Below, piece after piece: positions 10,141-23,593 of a stretch of 64,000 bases of DNA. The stretch is from positions 73,969,405 to 74,033,404 of the forward strand of contig JAPFBE010000002.1 of assembly GCA_034336665.1 (NCBI GenBank), written 5' to 3'. The notes under the pieces were generated by a model that did not search any database, had not been told where the DNA came from, and worked only from the letters and a program-made list of their open reading frames with translations. A program made the position numbers and the translations under genes. The stretch is from Luscinia megarhynchos. Its lineage: Eukaryota; Chordata; Aves; Passeriformes; Turdidae. Each line of letters opens with the position of its first letter. Positions within the stretch are counted from its first letter, which is position 1.

Positions 10141-13100
10141 CTGGAGCGCCCTGGGAGCGGGGCTGTGGTCGGGACACCTGGCTCGCAGGTGTGCAGGGTG
10201 TGCTTCGGCTGTGGGCTCCGAGCAGCTACCGCCACACGTGGGGCGGAATGGTGGGTTTGGTCTTTGGCATCTATTAGCGTTTAATGGACTGTGGGCTCAC
10301 ACAGCGGGATGGGAATTTGTTACTCCTCCCAAATTTACTGTCTGTGGTTCCCTGTGCGATTCTCCTGTTCGTGCTTTGCACCACAGTCGGTGCAGGTACT
10401 GGCTGGATCCACGGAGGGCAAAGTGCTGCTGCTCCAGAGGGGAGGGGATCGCTGCTTGGGGGCCCAGCAGTGGCTGGGCAGGCGGCGAACGAGATGAAGG
10501 ATGTGCGGATCTCCTGTATTATCCCCACTGATGACAGATGAGGAACAAAGTGATGCAATTCTCTGTCCAAATCATGTAAATGCATATCTGTAACAAAAAA
10601 AAAAAAAAAGAATTATAGCTTAGAGCATTAGTGACTACTGCTGTGGGATGCTGTTAGCTACAAAAGAGAGGATGCTAAGGGTCAGAAGGTCTGTCTCCTG
10701 TGTATACTGATGGTGTCATCCCTGGGAAGCAAATGATGGTAGTCAGTGTCTTGGGATATAGAGGCCTCAGAGAAACAAGTTAATTACTTCCTGAAGTCAC
10801 ACAGAGGCCTATTTGTCTACTCTGAGCTGTATTTTAATTTAAATGCTTCAAAACAGAAGAACATTTTGAATTAAAGATTTGTGATGTAACAAGAAAGTAG
10901 GTCTTTTGCCTGCTCATTTTGTTACTCAGTAATTTTACAAATAACTCCCTGTAATTTCAAATTTGTGCAGACCTCTATGTTAGAGGTGTCCTGGCTATAG
11001 CCCTCTAATGTATTTGTAGTACTTTAGCATTTAATAATTATTAGCAAAAGGCACTTTAACTAAACTAACTTTTAGTTAAAATTTATTTAAAATCGTGGGT
11101 CAAAATGGAACAGATTTGAAGGCACAGTTAGGGGAATAAAGTCAGTTGAGAGCTCAGCTGAGCCACCTGTTCAAGAGGATGGGAGCTGTCATAATTGTCC
11201 CAGTCTCACACTTTCTACTTTCCTGGCTTCAGCTGGAGCATTTCTTGGTCTCTTGTTCAGGTGCTGACACCTCTGTACTGTCACAGTGAGCTAGTTCAGG
11301 ACAGTGATCCAGCTGGAAGCTAATTTACTATGGGACAAAGTGACCAGGTGGCTCCTGGGGCTGAATTCATTATGCAGAAGCCTGACCTGCAGGGCTGGTG
11401 GAAGAAAACGGGTTGATTCCTATGGCTGTGGCAATTTCTGGTTAAATCCAGACACACTGCTCTGGAACTTCATCCCAAAAATGAACTGTAAGCTGGCACA
11501 TTTGCAAAAAGAAAAAGCATTTCCTGCCTTGCTCTTGCCCTTGTGTTGCTCCCTTCCTTTCCCTGAAGGGTGTGTTTCAGAAAGCTGGATATTGTAAAAT
11601 ATTGTGTTTTCGTTTGTCTGGGTTATTTTTTTTTTACCCAGGATTGTTTAAGTTCCACTTATCCAATTGTGTGCTTGTGTACCTGGTGTGCTTGTGCTTC
11701 ACATGAGTGCTTGTGCACCTGTGAAGGAGAGAGTGGGGCACAGACAGGAATGAGAATTTGTTGGGAAAAGGTGGATCTGCTTCCTCTTTAACTCAGCTGG
11801 TTATGGTGGTTTCAGGTGTGTGTTGGCCTTTTGCTTCAGGCATGCAGCATTTGATATCTGAAGCTTTTCTCCAAGATTGTTTCCACGGCAGTGCTCAGTA
11901 TGCAATTGCCCTAGTTCGTTATCTATGAAATTATTCATGGAGTCATATTGCAAACTGTAGTGTTGAGCTGATCATGGTTAAAAATAACTGCCTTTTATTT
12001 TGTCATTTGCTCAGGGACCAACAGTAAAGAGGCAAGAATAGGGCTAAAAGTGTAGTGTGGCAGTTTTTATTCATGCCAAAAATGAATAAAACCAAAATGG
12101 GATTACCTAAGTACAGTGAGAGGAGAAACAATATGAACCATATATTGCTTAAAATATAACCTTGCCATGCCAAAGTGCTTAAATTTAGCAGGATAGTCAA
12201 TGAACTTAAATTGCCAGTAATATGTCTTCATTTGGTATGTCAATTGCTTTGCAGTTTAATTACTGTTGATTTAGATATGACAGTATTTTGGTGTACACTA
12301 CTGTATAGCTCAAAGAAAATCTGTGCTAACCAGCATCTATTGTACCATTATGTAAACATGCACACAAATGAGAGAATAAAGCTTTGAACCTACATTGCCT
12401 TATTGAAGTGAATGTTTCAGAGGGACATCACTGGTAATTTTTAATGTGGATTTTTTTTCTTAATTGCATCTTAATAGAAGCCTATGGAAACTAAAATGGG
12501 GCTGTCTGCAGCTGGAGCAATATATATCTAGGGATAGAAAATGCACCAAATTAACATGATCTCGCTTGATTTTTAGATGAATTAATCTGAGTCAGTTGCA
12601 CGAACACAAGAGAGAGCAGACTCAAGCACCAGCAATTTCTCATGACTTCATATGACTCTTGAATGGGTTTCATGTGACATCAGCAGGATTAACGTCATCT
12701 AAAAGCTGTAATGCTGTAGCTATGCAATAGATGTGAAACATCACTGAAATACTCCTGGCTTTTCCTTTATGAAGTATCTCTGCAGTTCTTGTACCTAATC
12801 TGAAATTAGCTATACTTTTGAAGTGATGCATTTCCAGCATTACCCATTAGTATCTGATTGTAACTAGACCACTTCAGAGGTTTTTGTTTGCTGAAATTCC
12901 TCCTGAAGAGGTTATGTCATGAGAAGCAACATTTTTATCACAGGTACCACTGGCTTCTGTTGTCTCTCCATTCCAGGAACAAACTTTATTTTATATTTCC
13001 TGCTGTACTTTTTGGGGGTTTCTCAGTTTCAGCCAGTGCATAGCTGCCAACTCCATCTACATATTGGCTTTCCTTCTCCATTATTTTGAAGGACATAGAA

Positions 13101-16100
13101 GAAAATTTAAAGAACAGGATGTGATATTGAATATTTGAGAACTTTGTGTAAAAGGAAACGTGTTTTCTGAAGCATGCCTGTAATTGTGAAAATAACATAC
13201 ACACAATGTGTGTTGTTTCAGCCCAGCATCTTTCACATATCCTAAAAATATTAAAAAACTTAATAAAAAGAATAAAGTTAGGCCATCTAGAATAGGATTA
13301 AATCTTAACATAAAGAAACACATAGTACTACTGAGGACAAAACCTATGAAGAAAATGGGAACAACAGGGAGGGTTTCACAAGTAGATGCTGCTAAATATG
13401 TTGTATGTTATGTTTGGGCTGGGCTTATGATGTGTGTTATGTTTGGGCTGGGCTTATGTAGCCGTGCAGCATTCCTGTTCAATGAGTTAGGTGTGACCAG
13501 GAGGCTGTGGAAGCCAAACAACGATCTGGTAGTTGTGTGTTGTGATGGACAGGACAGTCTTGCCTACAGCAGGCTGTGGGACAGGGTGGGAATGAGGGTT
13601 TCTGGCAGGGACATAAAGGAAAGCACTTGGAGTGTCTTTGCTCTATGAGTTACAGTGATTGTCCTCTGACTTCCATGATCGCATTTCAAGTGTCTTGCCA
13701 TGAACTGGAATACTTATAACTGGTCCAGTTTATTATTGTTCTTGATTGGTTTCCTCAGTTGTAACTGCATATGGCTTCCTCCGCAAGGCTTTAAGGACTT
13801 TGAGTGCTGATAATGAGCCTAATTAGGGCCCTATGATTTTTATGGCCTCAGCAGCATTGCCTTTGGTTGTCCCTGGAGTGAGGGAGATCAGAAGTCCATG
13901 AATCCCTTGCAGGCCTGAGGTGGGGGTTTGTGAACTGTGTCCAAGAGTGAGACCTGATATTTTCTCAGCAGTGTTACATCTTCAGAAGAAACACTCTTTT
14001 TCTACTTCAGTAGTTTCCTCATGGGAATTATAAGGATTATTAGACAATTGTTTTATTTCTGCTTGAGAAGATGATGAGATTGTTGGTGGGCATGACAGGT
14101 AAAGGTGATATTACTGCACTGTTGCTTTTCAGTCTGATCTGTCATGAAACCATGAGAAGGATGCCACAACTCTTCCTATGTCATTACTTCTGTTTTTCCC
14201 TTTGGAATCTGGCTATTCAGTATGGCCAGGATTCTTATTGCCCAGCTGGCCATTTCTGCTTCCTTAATAAAGTGTCAGCATTGTAGTGATACTGGAAAAG
14301 TGCCCTTCTGTATGTTAATAAAAGGAGTTTATTTATATGCAAACTTAAACTGACATAATACCCTTTTGTTCCAGACACCTTGACTATTAAATAAAATCTC
14401 ATATTAAAAGCAGTGGTTCCTAATCTATGAGCTGTATCATGCTTACTGGACTCAGGAGTACAGGAAATGTGCTAAAACCCAGCCAACCACTGACCATTAT
14501 AAAATTCAGGAGTTGAATTTTCTTCTTTGGAGCACAAAGGAAGAAGTGTATGAGACCGTTTTTAATTTTTTTCTTTTTCCTGGAGAAGCTCTCCACCTCT
14601 TCCTGAATGAATTGGTGTTAATTACACATGCTTCCTCAGACTCTACCTCTGCTCAAACTCATCCTCTCCAGGCTGTTTTCCTTCTTTGAGATCTTTGGAA
14701 TGGGGAACACCATTTTTCAGTACCATTCTTAGACTTTCAGTGAAGTGAGTTTGTATTCGCTGCTCAGTTTCGTTATATTTTAATACATACAGTATTATGT
14801 CTCCAGTTTGGTAATTAGAATGTGGTGGCATTATAAAGCAGAAACATTTCAATCCTGTAAGACTTGCACACAAATTTAAAAATGCTTGTAATATCAGTAA
14901 AAAAAAGTATAGAAGTTCTAGGTACTTTGTAAAACACAGAAAAATAATTTTCAAATAACAAGAAAATTCTCATAAATTAGTAATAGGAGCTACTGTAGCA
15001 AACTACCCTGCAATAAAGGGTGTTTATTTAACACAAATAAGGAAAATCATGTAGCATGGTGTGAGAATTTATAATGCTTCAGTTGATAAAGAAGGAGTAT
15101 GAATTTATTTCCTATGAAGTGCTTTATTCTGTAAGTTACTGGTAAAACTAGAGAGAAGGAAGATAATATGTTGCGCCACAATAATTAGGAGAAGCTGTTT
15201 ATGAATAGCTGAATTCACAGAGTTTAGCTTCTCCTGTGTTTTTTTTTATTTGGGTGTGGTTTAATTAAATGATCTTCAAGATTTTGAAAACTGCTTTGTG
15301 TGTAACTGAGGAAATCAATTTTATCTGTGAGCAGCCAATAATAACAGCACCATTGCAGTCCCATTTTTGAAGAACTCTAACTAGGAAGTCTTCCCCATGG
15401 TAGACGCTTGCTCCAGCTGAAGTCTTTCTACATCTCCTTAGTGCTCCTCTGTCCACAGGGCCTCGGAGTCCTCTCTGGCCCAGCTGCTGTTACACACAAT
15501 TTCGTTTACATGTTACATTTGCCTGGGACTTCTACCTTCCTAACCTAAGAATGTGATCCAATGGAAGGTAAGAAAGGAAGTGGCTGGTGTCTTAACTCTG
15601 CCAATACTAATCATAAATAAGTAGGGAAATAATAAGTAGGTAAACATTGTTTGGGATTAAATAAAAATTAAGTATTTTAAAATTGCCAATGAGAATTTTA
15701 TAATTCTTACCCTTGCTGTGTGTATAGCATCATCTGGTGTTTGTGCAACTTCTTTGGAATATGCATGATCTTTGAACCATCTCCCAAAACCTGGGAAAAT
15801 CTTGGATTTGAATGCCATGATTAATCTGTTTGGATTGTGGTTTGCTGTCCTGAAACATCTACTGAAGGTGGTGGAAGGCATCTTAGCCTATGTGAATGCT
15901 GTCCTTGTGCAGCTCATGATGAGCAATTTTGATAATGTTGATTCAAGCATTTGTCAACAAAACATTAATTTTTTTAGTGTGCTGTTACATGCCATAAATC
16001 TTTTTGCCCTCCTTGAGGGAATCCTGATTTCATTTGAAAAGTTGTGTACCCCAGTGTCAAGGCTCAGTGTTATTGCAGGTGGGCAATTTTAACAGGATTG

Positions 16101-19100
16101 CAAAAGTAGCTGCTGCTGTTGGTTGAGTTTGGGGGGCTGCAGGGCTGATGGGGCTTGCAAGCTCTGAATCTGTTAAAAAAATTAAACGTAGGAGACGAGA
16201 GAAGGAATGGGGGTGCTAGTAGCATTGAAAAAAATCAAACAATGGGTTAACTCAGTCTATTGGTTTTGTTTGGTGGGGGTTTTGTGCCTGGCACATGCGT
16301 AGTTTGGAAAGGACTGTCATCAGGAAATGCTTGTGGCAAAATTGTGTGTGTTCCACACCCTGAGGCCAGGAGAAAGTTCTTTTCTCCTCATGCTTGTCAC
16401 GTGCATTTATTCTGGTAATGATTTACTCTGGGCAGAGTACGCTGCTCGTAACTTAGTGAATATAAAAGACTAATCTCGACAATTTACAAAGATAATAGGC
16501 TGTAGCTGGGTTTGACTGTGCCCATGTCTACAAAGTTCTTTAAACTTTCAAATTCTAAGGTTTAAAGATCATGTTCCTGAGTGATTGTAAGAAATAGATG
16601 AGCTAAAAGCTGGAGAATGCAAATCCTCTCTGATCTAACCCATCTGCCTGGCTGGGCCATTTGAGCCCTGTGTTGCACTGTGCAGTTATTGCTGCTGAAA
16701 TAAAGTTCAGAAAGTGCCATTGGTGGAGCTGTGGTTATCATGGCAGATCTTCTTACACTGTCTTCCTTAGGTTTTACTTGCATTTTGCAGTGGACTCTTT
16801 TCTTCTCTCTTCTGTTTCCTCCCTTCTGCCTTCTCTCTGATGTTTTTCTTTTTCCTTCCCACCTTCCCTGCTTTTCCTGTGTGCACAGGATGGAGTTCAA
16901 GATCTTTCACAGTGGAGGAAGAAGCAGATTTTCCTTGTGGTGCTTAAAGGATTTAATCTAAAAGAGGCTTCCCAGCATGTTCATGCAACAGCCTGTTGGT
17001 GAATAATAGGCTGCCAGTCTGGTGTGGTCAAAGTTTGTCTCCCTCATAGTAAGGTAGGAGGGTGATAATTACAAATTCTGCAGGTCAGCTTGATGCTGAA
17101 CTACTTGTCCTTGCATTTGTTATGAAAACACACAGAGCATTTTGCCTCTTCCCATTCCAGCTGCCTTACAAGCACTGAAGAGAAAAAAGAGATATGAGAA
17201 ACAGTTGACTCAAATTGACGGGACACTTTCGACCATTGAGTTCCAGAGAGAGGCATTGGAAAATTCCCACACCAATACAGAAGTGCTCAAGAATATGGGT
17301 TATGCTGCACAAGCTATGAAAAAAGTACATGAAAATATGTAAGTGTTTTCTAGTAGCTTCCAGGTTGAAAATACTAACCACTTTAAAATTATTCCATTAC
17401 TACAGACTATTGTATCAAGTTAGATAGTTTTGGCTTCATTTTTGGTTTGGGCATTGAATGTCAGGTATGCTGTTAGTGCTATACTGTTATATTTGGCAGA
17501 AAAATAGTAATTCTTTTCCTAACAATAAATCTAGAAGGGAGTTCACTTAACTAGTGAAATCTGTTTTCTTAAGTCTGTCTTGGCAGTGGAGAGTGGCCTC
17601 TGCCCTTGGTTTGTCTAGAATAAAATCTAGTCATGGAAACTAGGTGGACTCTTTTCCTCAGAATCCATAAGCTGAAGTGTGGGATCCAAAGTACTAATTA
17701 GATCCACCTCCTTTCCCCCCCACGCCCCCTCCATAAAAAATAATTACTTTTTTTTTAATATGTCCTATATTATTTCAAGGGGTGTTTTTCTGCCTGAATA
17801 AACAGGTTTAAATCAGAAGAGTTGTTCTGGGAGAAATAAACAGGAACTGAAACAATAGCAAAGTTAACAATAAAGAGGAAACCTTTAAATGGGGTACAAT
17901 TCTGTTAAGTTCCCCCCAGTTCTGGTGAAAGCTTAACATCAAAAAAGATGCATAAAATCATAGAATATTTTGGGTTCAAAGGGACTTTTAAAGATAATCC
18001 TGTCCAAACACCCTGCAGTGAATAGGAACATCTTCAACTAGATCAGGTTGCTTAGAGCCCATCCAGCCTGACCTTAGATGTTTCTAGTGATGGGGCATCC
18101 ACCATTTTTGGGCAACCTGTGCTGGTGCTTCACCACCCTCATTGTAAAAAATTTCTTCCTTGAATCAAATCTACATTGACCCTCTTTTTGGATTAAGGCT
18201 GTTAACCTCTGCCCTTCACAACAAGCCATGTAAATGTTTATCCCCGTGTTTCTTAAGTACCAAAAGGTCTGTAAAGATGCTGACCTTGGGGATCTGCCCA
18301 TGGGCTGTGACTGGCTGGCAGAGGTATGAGGAGCACAGAGAGGGGGAGACACACTCTGCTGCAGTTTGACTTCTGTTATAATTCCAACATGGAAGTAGCT
18401 GGACTGGGTGTAGGTGAGGAAAATTATTCCCTGTGAATTCTGCTGTTTATAGAGTCTTGGGCATAAAAACAAAAACGGTCTGTTCAAGTGAGTGTGCTCT
18501 GTAGGATTTGAATGATATATCTTTAAAAAAAATGTTTCCATGTTACCTTGCCAGGGATTTGAACAAAATCGATGATTTGATGCAAGATATCACTGAACAG
18601 CAAGATGTTGCCCAGGAAATTTCAGATGCTATCTCGAACCGAGCAGGCTTTGGTGATGAGTTTGATGAGGTTAGTACTTCAGGCCTGTGAGTTTTAACTC
18701 CATAGTTATTTTGCTGTGCAGTGGTTTGTTTCTCCAGAAGTGTGAATGTGAAATTCCTTGTTCTAGCTTACCTATCTAGTACAATTGCATAATTTTAATA
18801 TAAATATAAAAAATAAATAAAACTATTATATATATAAAATATGTAATGTACTAAATTAAAAGCTGTGAATGTAAAAAATATAAAAATATATATTTTTTAA
18901 TATAAATTTTAAGAAAAGCGTTTTTAACTGCACTCCTGTAGTTATTGTTCTCATTTGAGCCTTGGTCACTAAAACATGTAATTTGTACTAGTCCAAGTGG
19001 ATACTGAAACATATAATTTTTTTGTTGCTCCAAATAGACATCCATTTGACTTAAGAGCAGGTCCCTGTGTCATGGGCAGGCTGATGTTCATAATTCTGAA

Positions 19101-22100
19101 TATTTGGACCATTTTTTTAAGGTCGTTTTTGGTACTTGGAGATGCAGGTCCTTTCCCTGTTGCCCAGACCACAAAAGTAGATCTGAGAGGTAGAAGTAAT
19201 ACGTGTTGGAGACAGTAAGGTTTCATTCTAGAGCTCTTTTCTTCTGAAACCCCCAGAAGGCATTTAGGACCTTCTCAAAATTTGTTGTGGTAGATTTCAT
19301 CTAGTGCCCCCAGATTTGATTTTGTACATCTAAACAGGATATAAGTTATTTCTAATCCAACCATGACTGAAGTCAAGGGTCAAGGTTACTCAAAATTCTG
19401 TGTAATGTAATCTGTGGAATGCAGAGATGGGTATCAAGCTCAATATCACAACCAGTTTTCTTTTGTTTTTCAATTCTGTTTCAAAATAGCCAAGCATGGA
19501 GAATTATTTGAAGAACGTTCTGAATACTCAAACCATTCACTCTGTTCCCAACTAATTTGTTCCTATGTGTCCAAATGGACAACAAAGAAAAATATAAATG
19601 CTATATCACACATATTTACTTGATTGGGAGGAAGAGGAAGTTTTACTCAACAGTTCTAATTTGTTGAAAATAAGAAGGATTCTTTGTAGTTTGTTCCCAT
19701 TACCTGCTTTCCTGTATTTCCACTTTGAATGTAAATAGGCTTTCCAAGAAGCATTTAGTCATTACTGGCACGAGGGATGGGATTTGGCCTGAGCTTCAAA
19801 CAACTGAAAAACATCCTGCCACCCCAAACAGTTGTACAGTGTCTTACTGTTCAACAGTGCTTACCTTTTTGGAGTCTAGACTTAGTAACCATGTTGTAGA
19901 TTGACCAGGACGCTGCTAAGGGTTGAAGCAGTTGAAGCTGATGTGCATTGTTCCTGTTTGGGAAATAAGCCCCTGTCACTTGGACCATCATTGTACCACC
20001 TTTTGCATAGGAGCCTTATACTTACATATACTTATAGCACTTGGAAGTAACTGGAAAACCTGGTTTGCAGGTTACTGCACCTTAAGAGTGCTAGAATCAA
20101 TGACTTAATTGCTAGGATATAAGGTGATTTGTGCTGAAGGATAGTATGAATTTTTTTTGAAGGATGTTTTTTCCATGGGCTTGGATGCATTTTCTTTTAA
20201 CATGTGTGCTGTGGCTGTAAGGAGACAATGGAAGCATCTGGTTTCTCCTGCTCCAGACAGGCACAGAAACATAGAGTTCCTTCTCCCTGGGTTGGCACAC
20301 TTAAGTATGTTTGCCTTAAATTATAAAACCATGAGAAAGTAAATCCAGGCATAAAGTCCTGTGGTGGCTTTGCAACTTTCACTTTAACTTCTACATTGGT
20401 TATGAGCAAAGTATAAATGTGTAGGCAAAGCCCATTTCAGTACCTAATTGCTCCTACTTTACTACTTTTTTTGACACTTCCTCTACCCCTGTCCAGTTGT
20501 TTTTGCCCATTGTTTCTTGTAAACCATTTTATCAATGTGGCAAAGATCCATTTCTCTGCAGATATGTAACATTTAGCTTTCTTTCTTTGGCAAACTTCAG
20601 CCAAGGAATAAGTTCCTTGCTTATTAAAAAAGCGTACAGCCTTTTTATATTTAGCTTTGTATGAGTGGATTAGATCATCTGTCCAATTCAGCCTCTGCAC
20701 CTAAAAGCCCACAAGTGCTGTGTGCTTCAAGAGTGAATAACAGGACCCAGGAGGACAGTTTTGATTCCAGTGCTGCTTTGAAATCACATATAATCCTGGG
20801 CTGAAGTGTAATGTTTAATGACAGTCTGCCTTATAACCAGTGGAAGGTAAAATGGAGAAATGGCACATTAAAGTTAGAATCCATTGAAGAGTACAGGCAC
20901 TAGATTCGGAACAAATCTGTTTTTTACTCTGTTTTTGCTCCCATATTTGCCTTCTTTGGCATGTATTGTATTGCTGTTAGTTTTGTTTCTAATTTTATTC
21001 CTTGTCCTGTTTCTAACTTTCATTGTCCTACTTTCAACGTTCAATTAAGGTTTACTTAATTGCCCATACTTAGTAAAAATTACACTTTTAATATGCTGTT
21101 TCTTGATATGTCCTTGCAGGTGTAAACTGTTTTTTTCAGTAGTACTTTGCTTCATGGTGGTTAAACGTGCCCTTGCGTGTGATCACTGTCGGTATTTGTA
21201 AATAATGTTTTCCTTGAATTTAGGATGAGTTGATGGCAGAATTAGAAGAACTGGAGCAAGAAGAACTGAACAAGGGAATGAGAGATGTCAGGTTGCCAAG
21301 TGTTCCGTCCACATCGCTGCCTTCTCGCCCTGGTAAAATGCCTGCTTGCCATTTTGCATTTCTCATCATCAAGCCATGCTGTGAGAAAGGGGAGAGGAAA
21401 AGAGGGTTTCAGGGATGCATTTAACTCTATTATAACTTTTAAAATTTTATAAATTCCTTTTCCTATATTTGTATCTGCTTAACAGAAAAAAAAAAGAGCG
21501 GGATTCCATTTTCCTGTGTTAAAAAAAAAGCATTTGGGACCAAATTCTCTGTAGATTTGGGGTGACAAACTTGGGGAACTTGACCTTGCACATATCCTGA
21601 TGAATCTCTGAAATGTAGGAAGATCATTGAGGAATGATTTTTTTTTTTGCCTTTTTTTTCTTCTTTTTGACAATTAAGTCCTTAGTCTTTTTCAATTAGA
21701 GACTGACCCAGATTCCAAATGTTTACATCATAAAGATCCAGCTTTGCAGGATAGTGGTTTGGTATTTTCCACTGGTATTTTAATTAGAAATGAAGGAGGT
21801 ATTGGGAAGTACATATTTAAAGACATATTTTAATTCCTTTGCTTGCTTTCTGCTGAACAGTCTTATTCCTGGTATTAAGCAGTAGTTTCATTTTTCTGCA
21901 GTTCCACCCTGTTCATTTTGAATCCAGCCAGAGGCAGTCAACTTTTACTACAGTTTTCACTGTCAGTTGAAAGATTTGCTACGCACTGACATTAGTAAAA
22001 GAATATAAGTGCTTGATGGTAAGGACAGCACACATGTGACACAGGTTGTTTATGGTTTCTGCTGCAGAACAGGTTACCTAGACCAGCTTAACTCAGATAC

Positions 22101-23593
22101 TGTGATATGTGTTTTGGTAGATGATACTTATATCCTGAGAAGCAGTTCAAAATGTTCAAGCTGAGACTGTGGCCTCATCTACTGAACTCAATTGCAGAAC
22201 ATCTAGGAAAAAAAATTAGAAAAACAGTGAAAATTCAGTCTGGCCATTTATGATTTCTTCATATATTGTCTTCCAGATCCATATCCAGCTGTTCCAGCTG
22301 ACATTTTTATTAAACCCAGACCATCTTGATGTGCTTCTCACTATTTTAATTTTCTACTTCATCCATCTATATGGTTGCTTCAGGCAAGATGAGCTGTTGC
22401 AATTATATAGTTCAAGGCTGTAAAAAAATGGCTTATATTTGCTGAAACTCCCTGCTTGCTGTTACACAGCAACAGCAAAGTCAGACCAGTTGACATATCT
22501 ATAATGCTTCTAATTGGAGATGCCTGTCGTCCTCCTGATTTTGAAAATGAGGAACTGCAATGGAACAAGGCATAGTGACCTTCCCCAGTGACACAGTGAG
22601 CTGTGACACTTGCAGAACAGAGACTGAACCTGTGGTCCCCCACATGCTTCTCCCACCCTTAGTTGCTGAAGGTGGTGGCTGCAGTTCCCCTCAGTACAGC
22701 AGCTCCTTGCCCTGTGGCTGCCTCAGGCAGGAGCCAGCTGGCTGCTGTGGAGTGCTCAAGCAGGTGTTCCAGCACACAGGACCCAGTAACAGTGTGCCAC
22801 TGGTGCCTGGAGAAATGCCAGTCCTGACGTGCACAGCCCACAGATGGAGGAGGCAGCCTGAGGTTGAACCTGGGCTCTTGGGCATCTAGTCTGCAGGGCA
22901 GCAAATGAAGACAATTTGGATGAGGTTTTAGTTTAGTGAATGCAGATGATGTGTGATAGCAGATTTGGGTACAAAGTGTGTGTGGGATCTGATACAGAGC
23001 TGGGAATTACTGTTGCTGTGAACACAGCAGTTAACTGATGTCACCTGCAAAAAGCAAGTTCAAGAATGTCCTTTTCCATTTAATAAATGACACCACCCAT
23101 TAAAATGGGGTGAGTTCATTCAGAGATTTGCATGTGCAGAACCTCTCAGCACTATTTGGAAAGATAGTAAGATGTGCAGCTGGCCAGGATAGGTCACTTT
23201 GGCTCATTTACGTGGTGGTGAGAGAACTGACAGCATTCTTGTGGGCCTTTTCTGGCTGTGACAACCTTTAGAAATTAAATGTGGTTTTCTGTGTGAGTTT
23301 TTCAGTAGGAATGACATCAGACCTATGTTGTGAACTTTAGGGTTCTATGGGAAATGATGGGGCAAAATAGACACATCTCTTATGAGCTTCATTCCTGCAT
23401 TACTCATGTTCAGCTTGTTACTCAGTAAATTGGTCTGAGATCTTGGAACAGAAAAGCACTATGCCTCATGCTAACAGAATGGTTCTGACTGTTACATTAG
23501 TTGATGGTTATTGTCTCTTTATCTGCAGCATCTACCAGGAAAAGAGCAGAGGATGAAGATGAAATGAAGAAACTGGCTGCCTGGGCTTCATAG
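9918..23593 (+). CDS. CHMP4C: Charged multivesicular body protein 4C, full coding span (5 exons)
   Basis: CHMP4C is a Snf7-family ESCRT-III subunit that polymerises on membranes during multivesicular body sorting and cytokinetic abscission. Exons 9918-10116, 17161-17338, 18555-18669, 21224-21332 and 23529-23593 join in frame to 666 nt, 221 residues (human 233 as I recall). The N-terminus MSKKISKFFKGGG and FQREALENSHTNTEVLKNMG favour CHMP4C over CHMP4B. The Snf7 helices cover about residues 25-150; an acidic DELMAELEELEQEELNK segment follows at 165-181. The C-terminal EDEDEMKKLAAWAS is the expected ALIX Bro1-binding helix. The linker before it is much shorter than in human and lacks the RRSRAAS stretch. 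The ATG has the strong context GCCGCC; the frame is open upstream to at least 9597, so the start rests on homology. Confidence 0.95.
10117..17160 (+). other. CHMP4C: CHMP4C intron 1
   Basis: 7.0-kb first intron. It holds scattered chance ORFs, the longest being 146 codons at 13208-13648, which has no recognisable domain. A 24-bp direct duplication lies at 13406-13458 and a short A-run near 10593. I see no second gene, RNA gene or clear young transposon. Confidence 0.75.
13406..13458. repeat. 24-bp perfect direct repeat
   Basis: TGTTATGTTTGGGCTGGGCT followed by TATG occurs at 13406-13429 and again at 13435-13458 (period 29). Probably a local tandem duplication within CHMP4C intron 1. Confidence 0.85.
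17161..17338 (+). CDS. CHMP4C: CHMP4C coding exon 2
   Basis: 178 nt encoding ALQALKRKKRYEKQLTQIDG and onward to AMKKVHENM, Snf7 helices 1-2. CCATTCCAG acceptor, AT/GTAAGT donor. Nearly identical to the family consensus. Confidence 0.97.
17955..18240 (-). mobile_element. CR1 LINE 3' end, minus orientation
   Basis: The plus strand reads the reverse complement of a CR1 3' end: ATCATAGAATATTTTGGGTT, then GATAATCCTGTCCAAACACC, CCATCCAGCCTGACC, GATGGGGCATCCACC and TGGGCAACCTGTGCTGG, then a TTCTTCCTTGAATCAAATCT block. It lies in CHMP4C intron 2, antisense to the gene. Confidence 0.9.
18555..18669 (+). CDS. CHMP4C: CHMP4C coding exon 3
   Basis: 115 nt encoding DLNKIDDLMQDITEQQDVAQ and EISDAISNRAGFGDEFDE, helices 3-4. 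Acceptor TTGCCAG, donor GTTAGT, a slightly weak match to the usual GTAAGT/GTGAGT. Confidence 0.95.
18786..18914. repeat. AT-rich low-complexity tract
   Basis: About 130 bp of nearly pure A/T with TATATATA and AAATAAATAAA runs, 117 bp downstream of CHMP4C exon 3. No coding or regulatory claim is made. Confidence 0.8.
21224..21332 (+). CDS. CHMP4C: CHMP4C coding exon 4
   Basis: 109 nt encoding DELMAELEELEQEELNKGMR, then DVRLPSVPSTSLPSRP plus one base. Acceptor AATTTAG, donor G/GTAAAA. The proline/serine linker leads straight into exon 5. Confidence 0.94.
22540..22660 (-). mobile_element. MIR-like SINE relic, minus orientation
   Basis: The plus strand resembles the reverse complement of MIR: AATGAGGAACTGCAATGGAA, GTGACCTTCCCCAGTGACAC, AGTGAGCTGTGACACTTGCA, then GACTGAACCTGTGG. 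The TGACACAG core and the GAGGAAACTG-like block are in the correct order and spacing. Divergence is high, as expected for an old amniote SINE. It lies in CHMP4C intron 4, antisense to the gene. Confidence 0.55.
23529..23593 (+). CDS. CHMP4C: CHMP4C coding exon 5 (last)
   Basis: 65 nt encoding (A)STRKRAEDEDEMKKLAAWAS with TAG at 23591-23593. Acceptor ATCTGCAG. This is the ALIX-binding C-terminal helix; the arginine/serine-rich insertion found before it in human is not encoded here. Confidence 0.94.

Noticed and set aside
13208..13648. 146-codon ORF in CHMP4C intron 1
   Set aside because: No domain, signal or splice support; it spans the local 24-bp duplication and its composition changes along its length. 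Looks like chance.
16562..16961. ORFs on both strands upstream of CHMP4C exon 2
   Set aside because: They come from a pyrimidine-rich stretch of intron 1; they do not join CHMP4C in frame.
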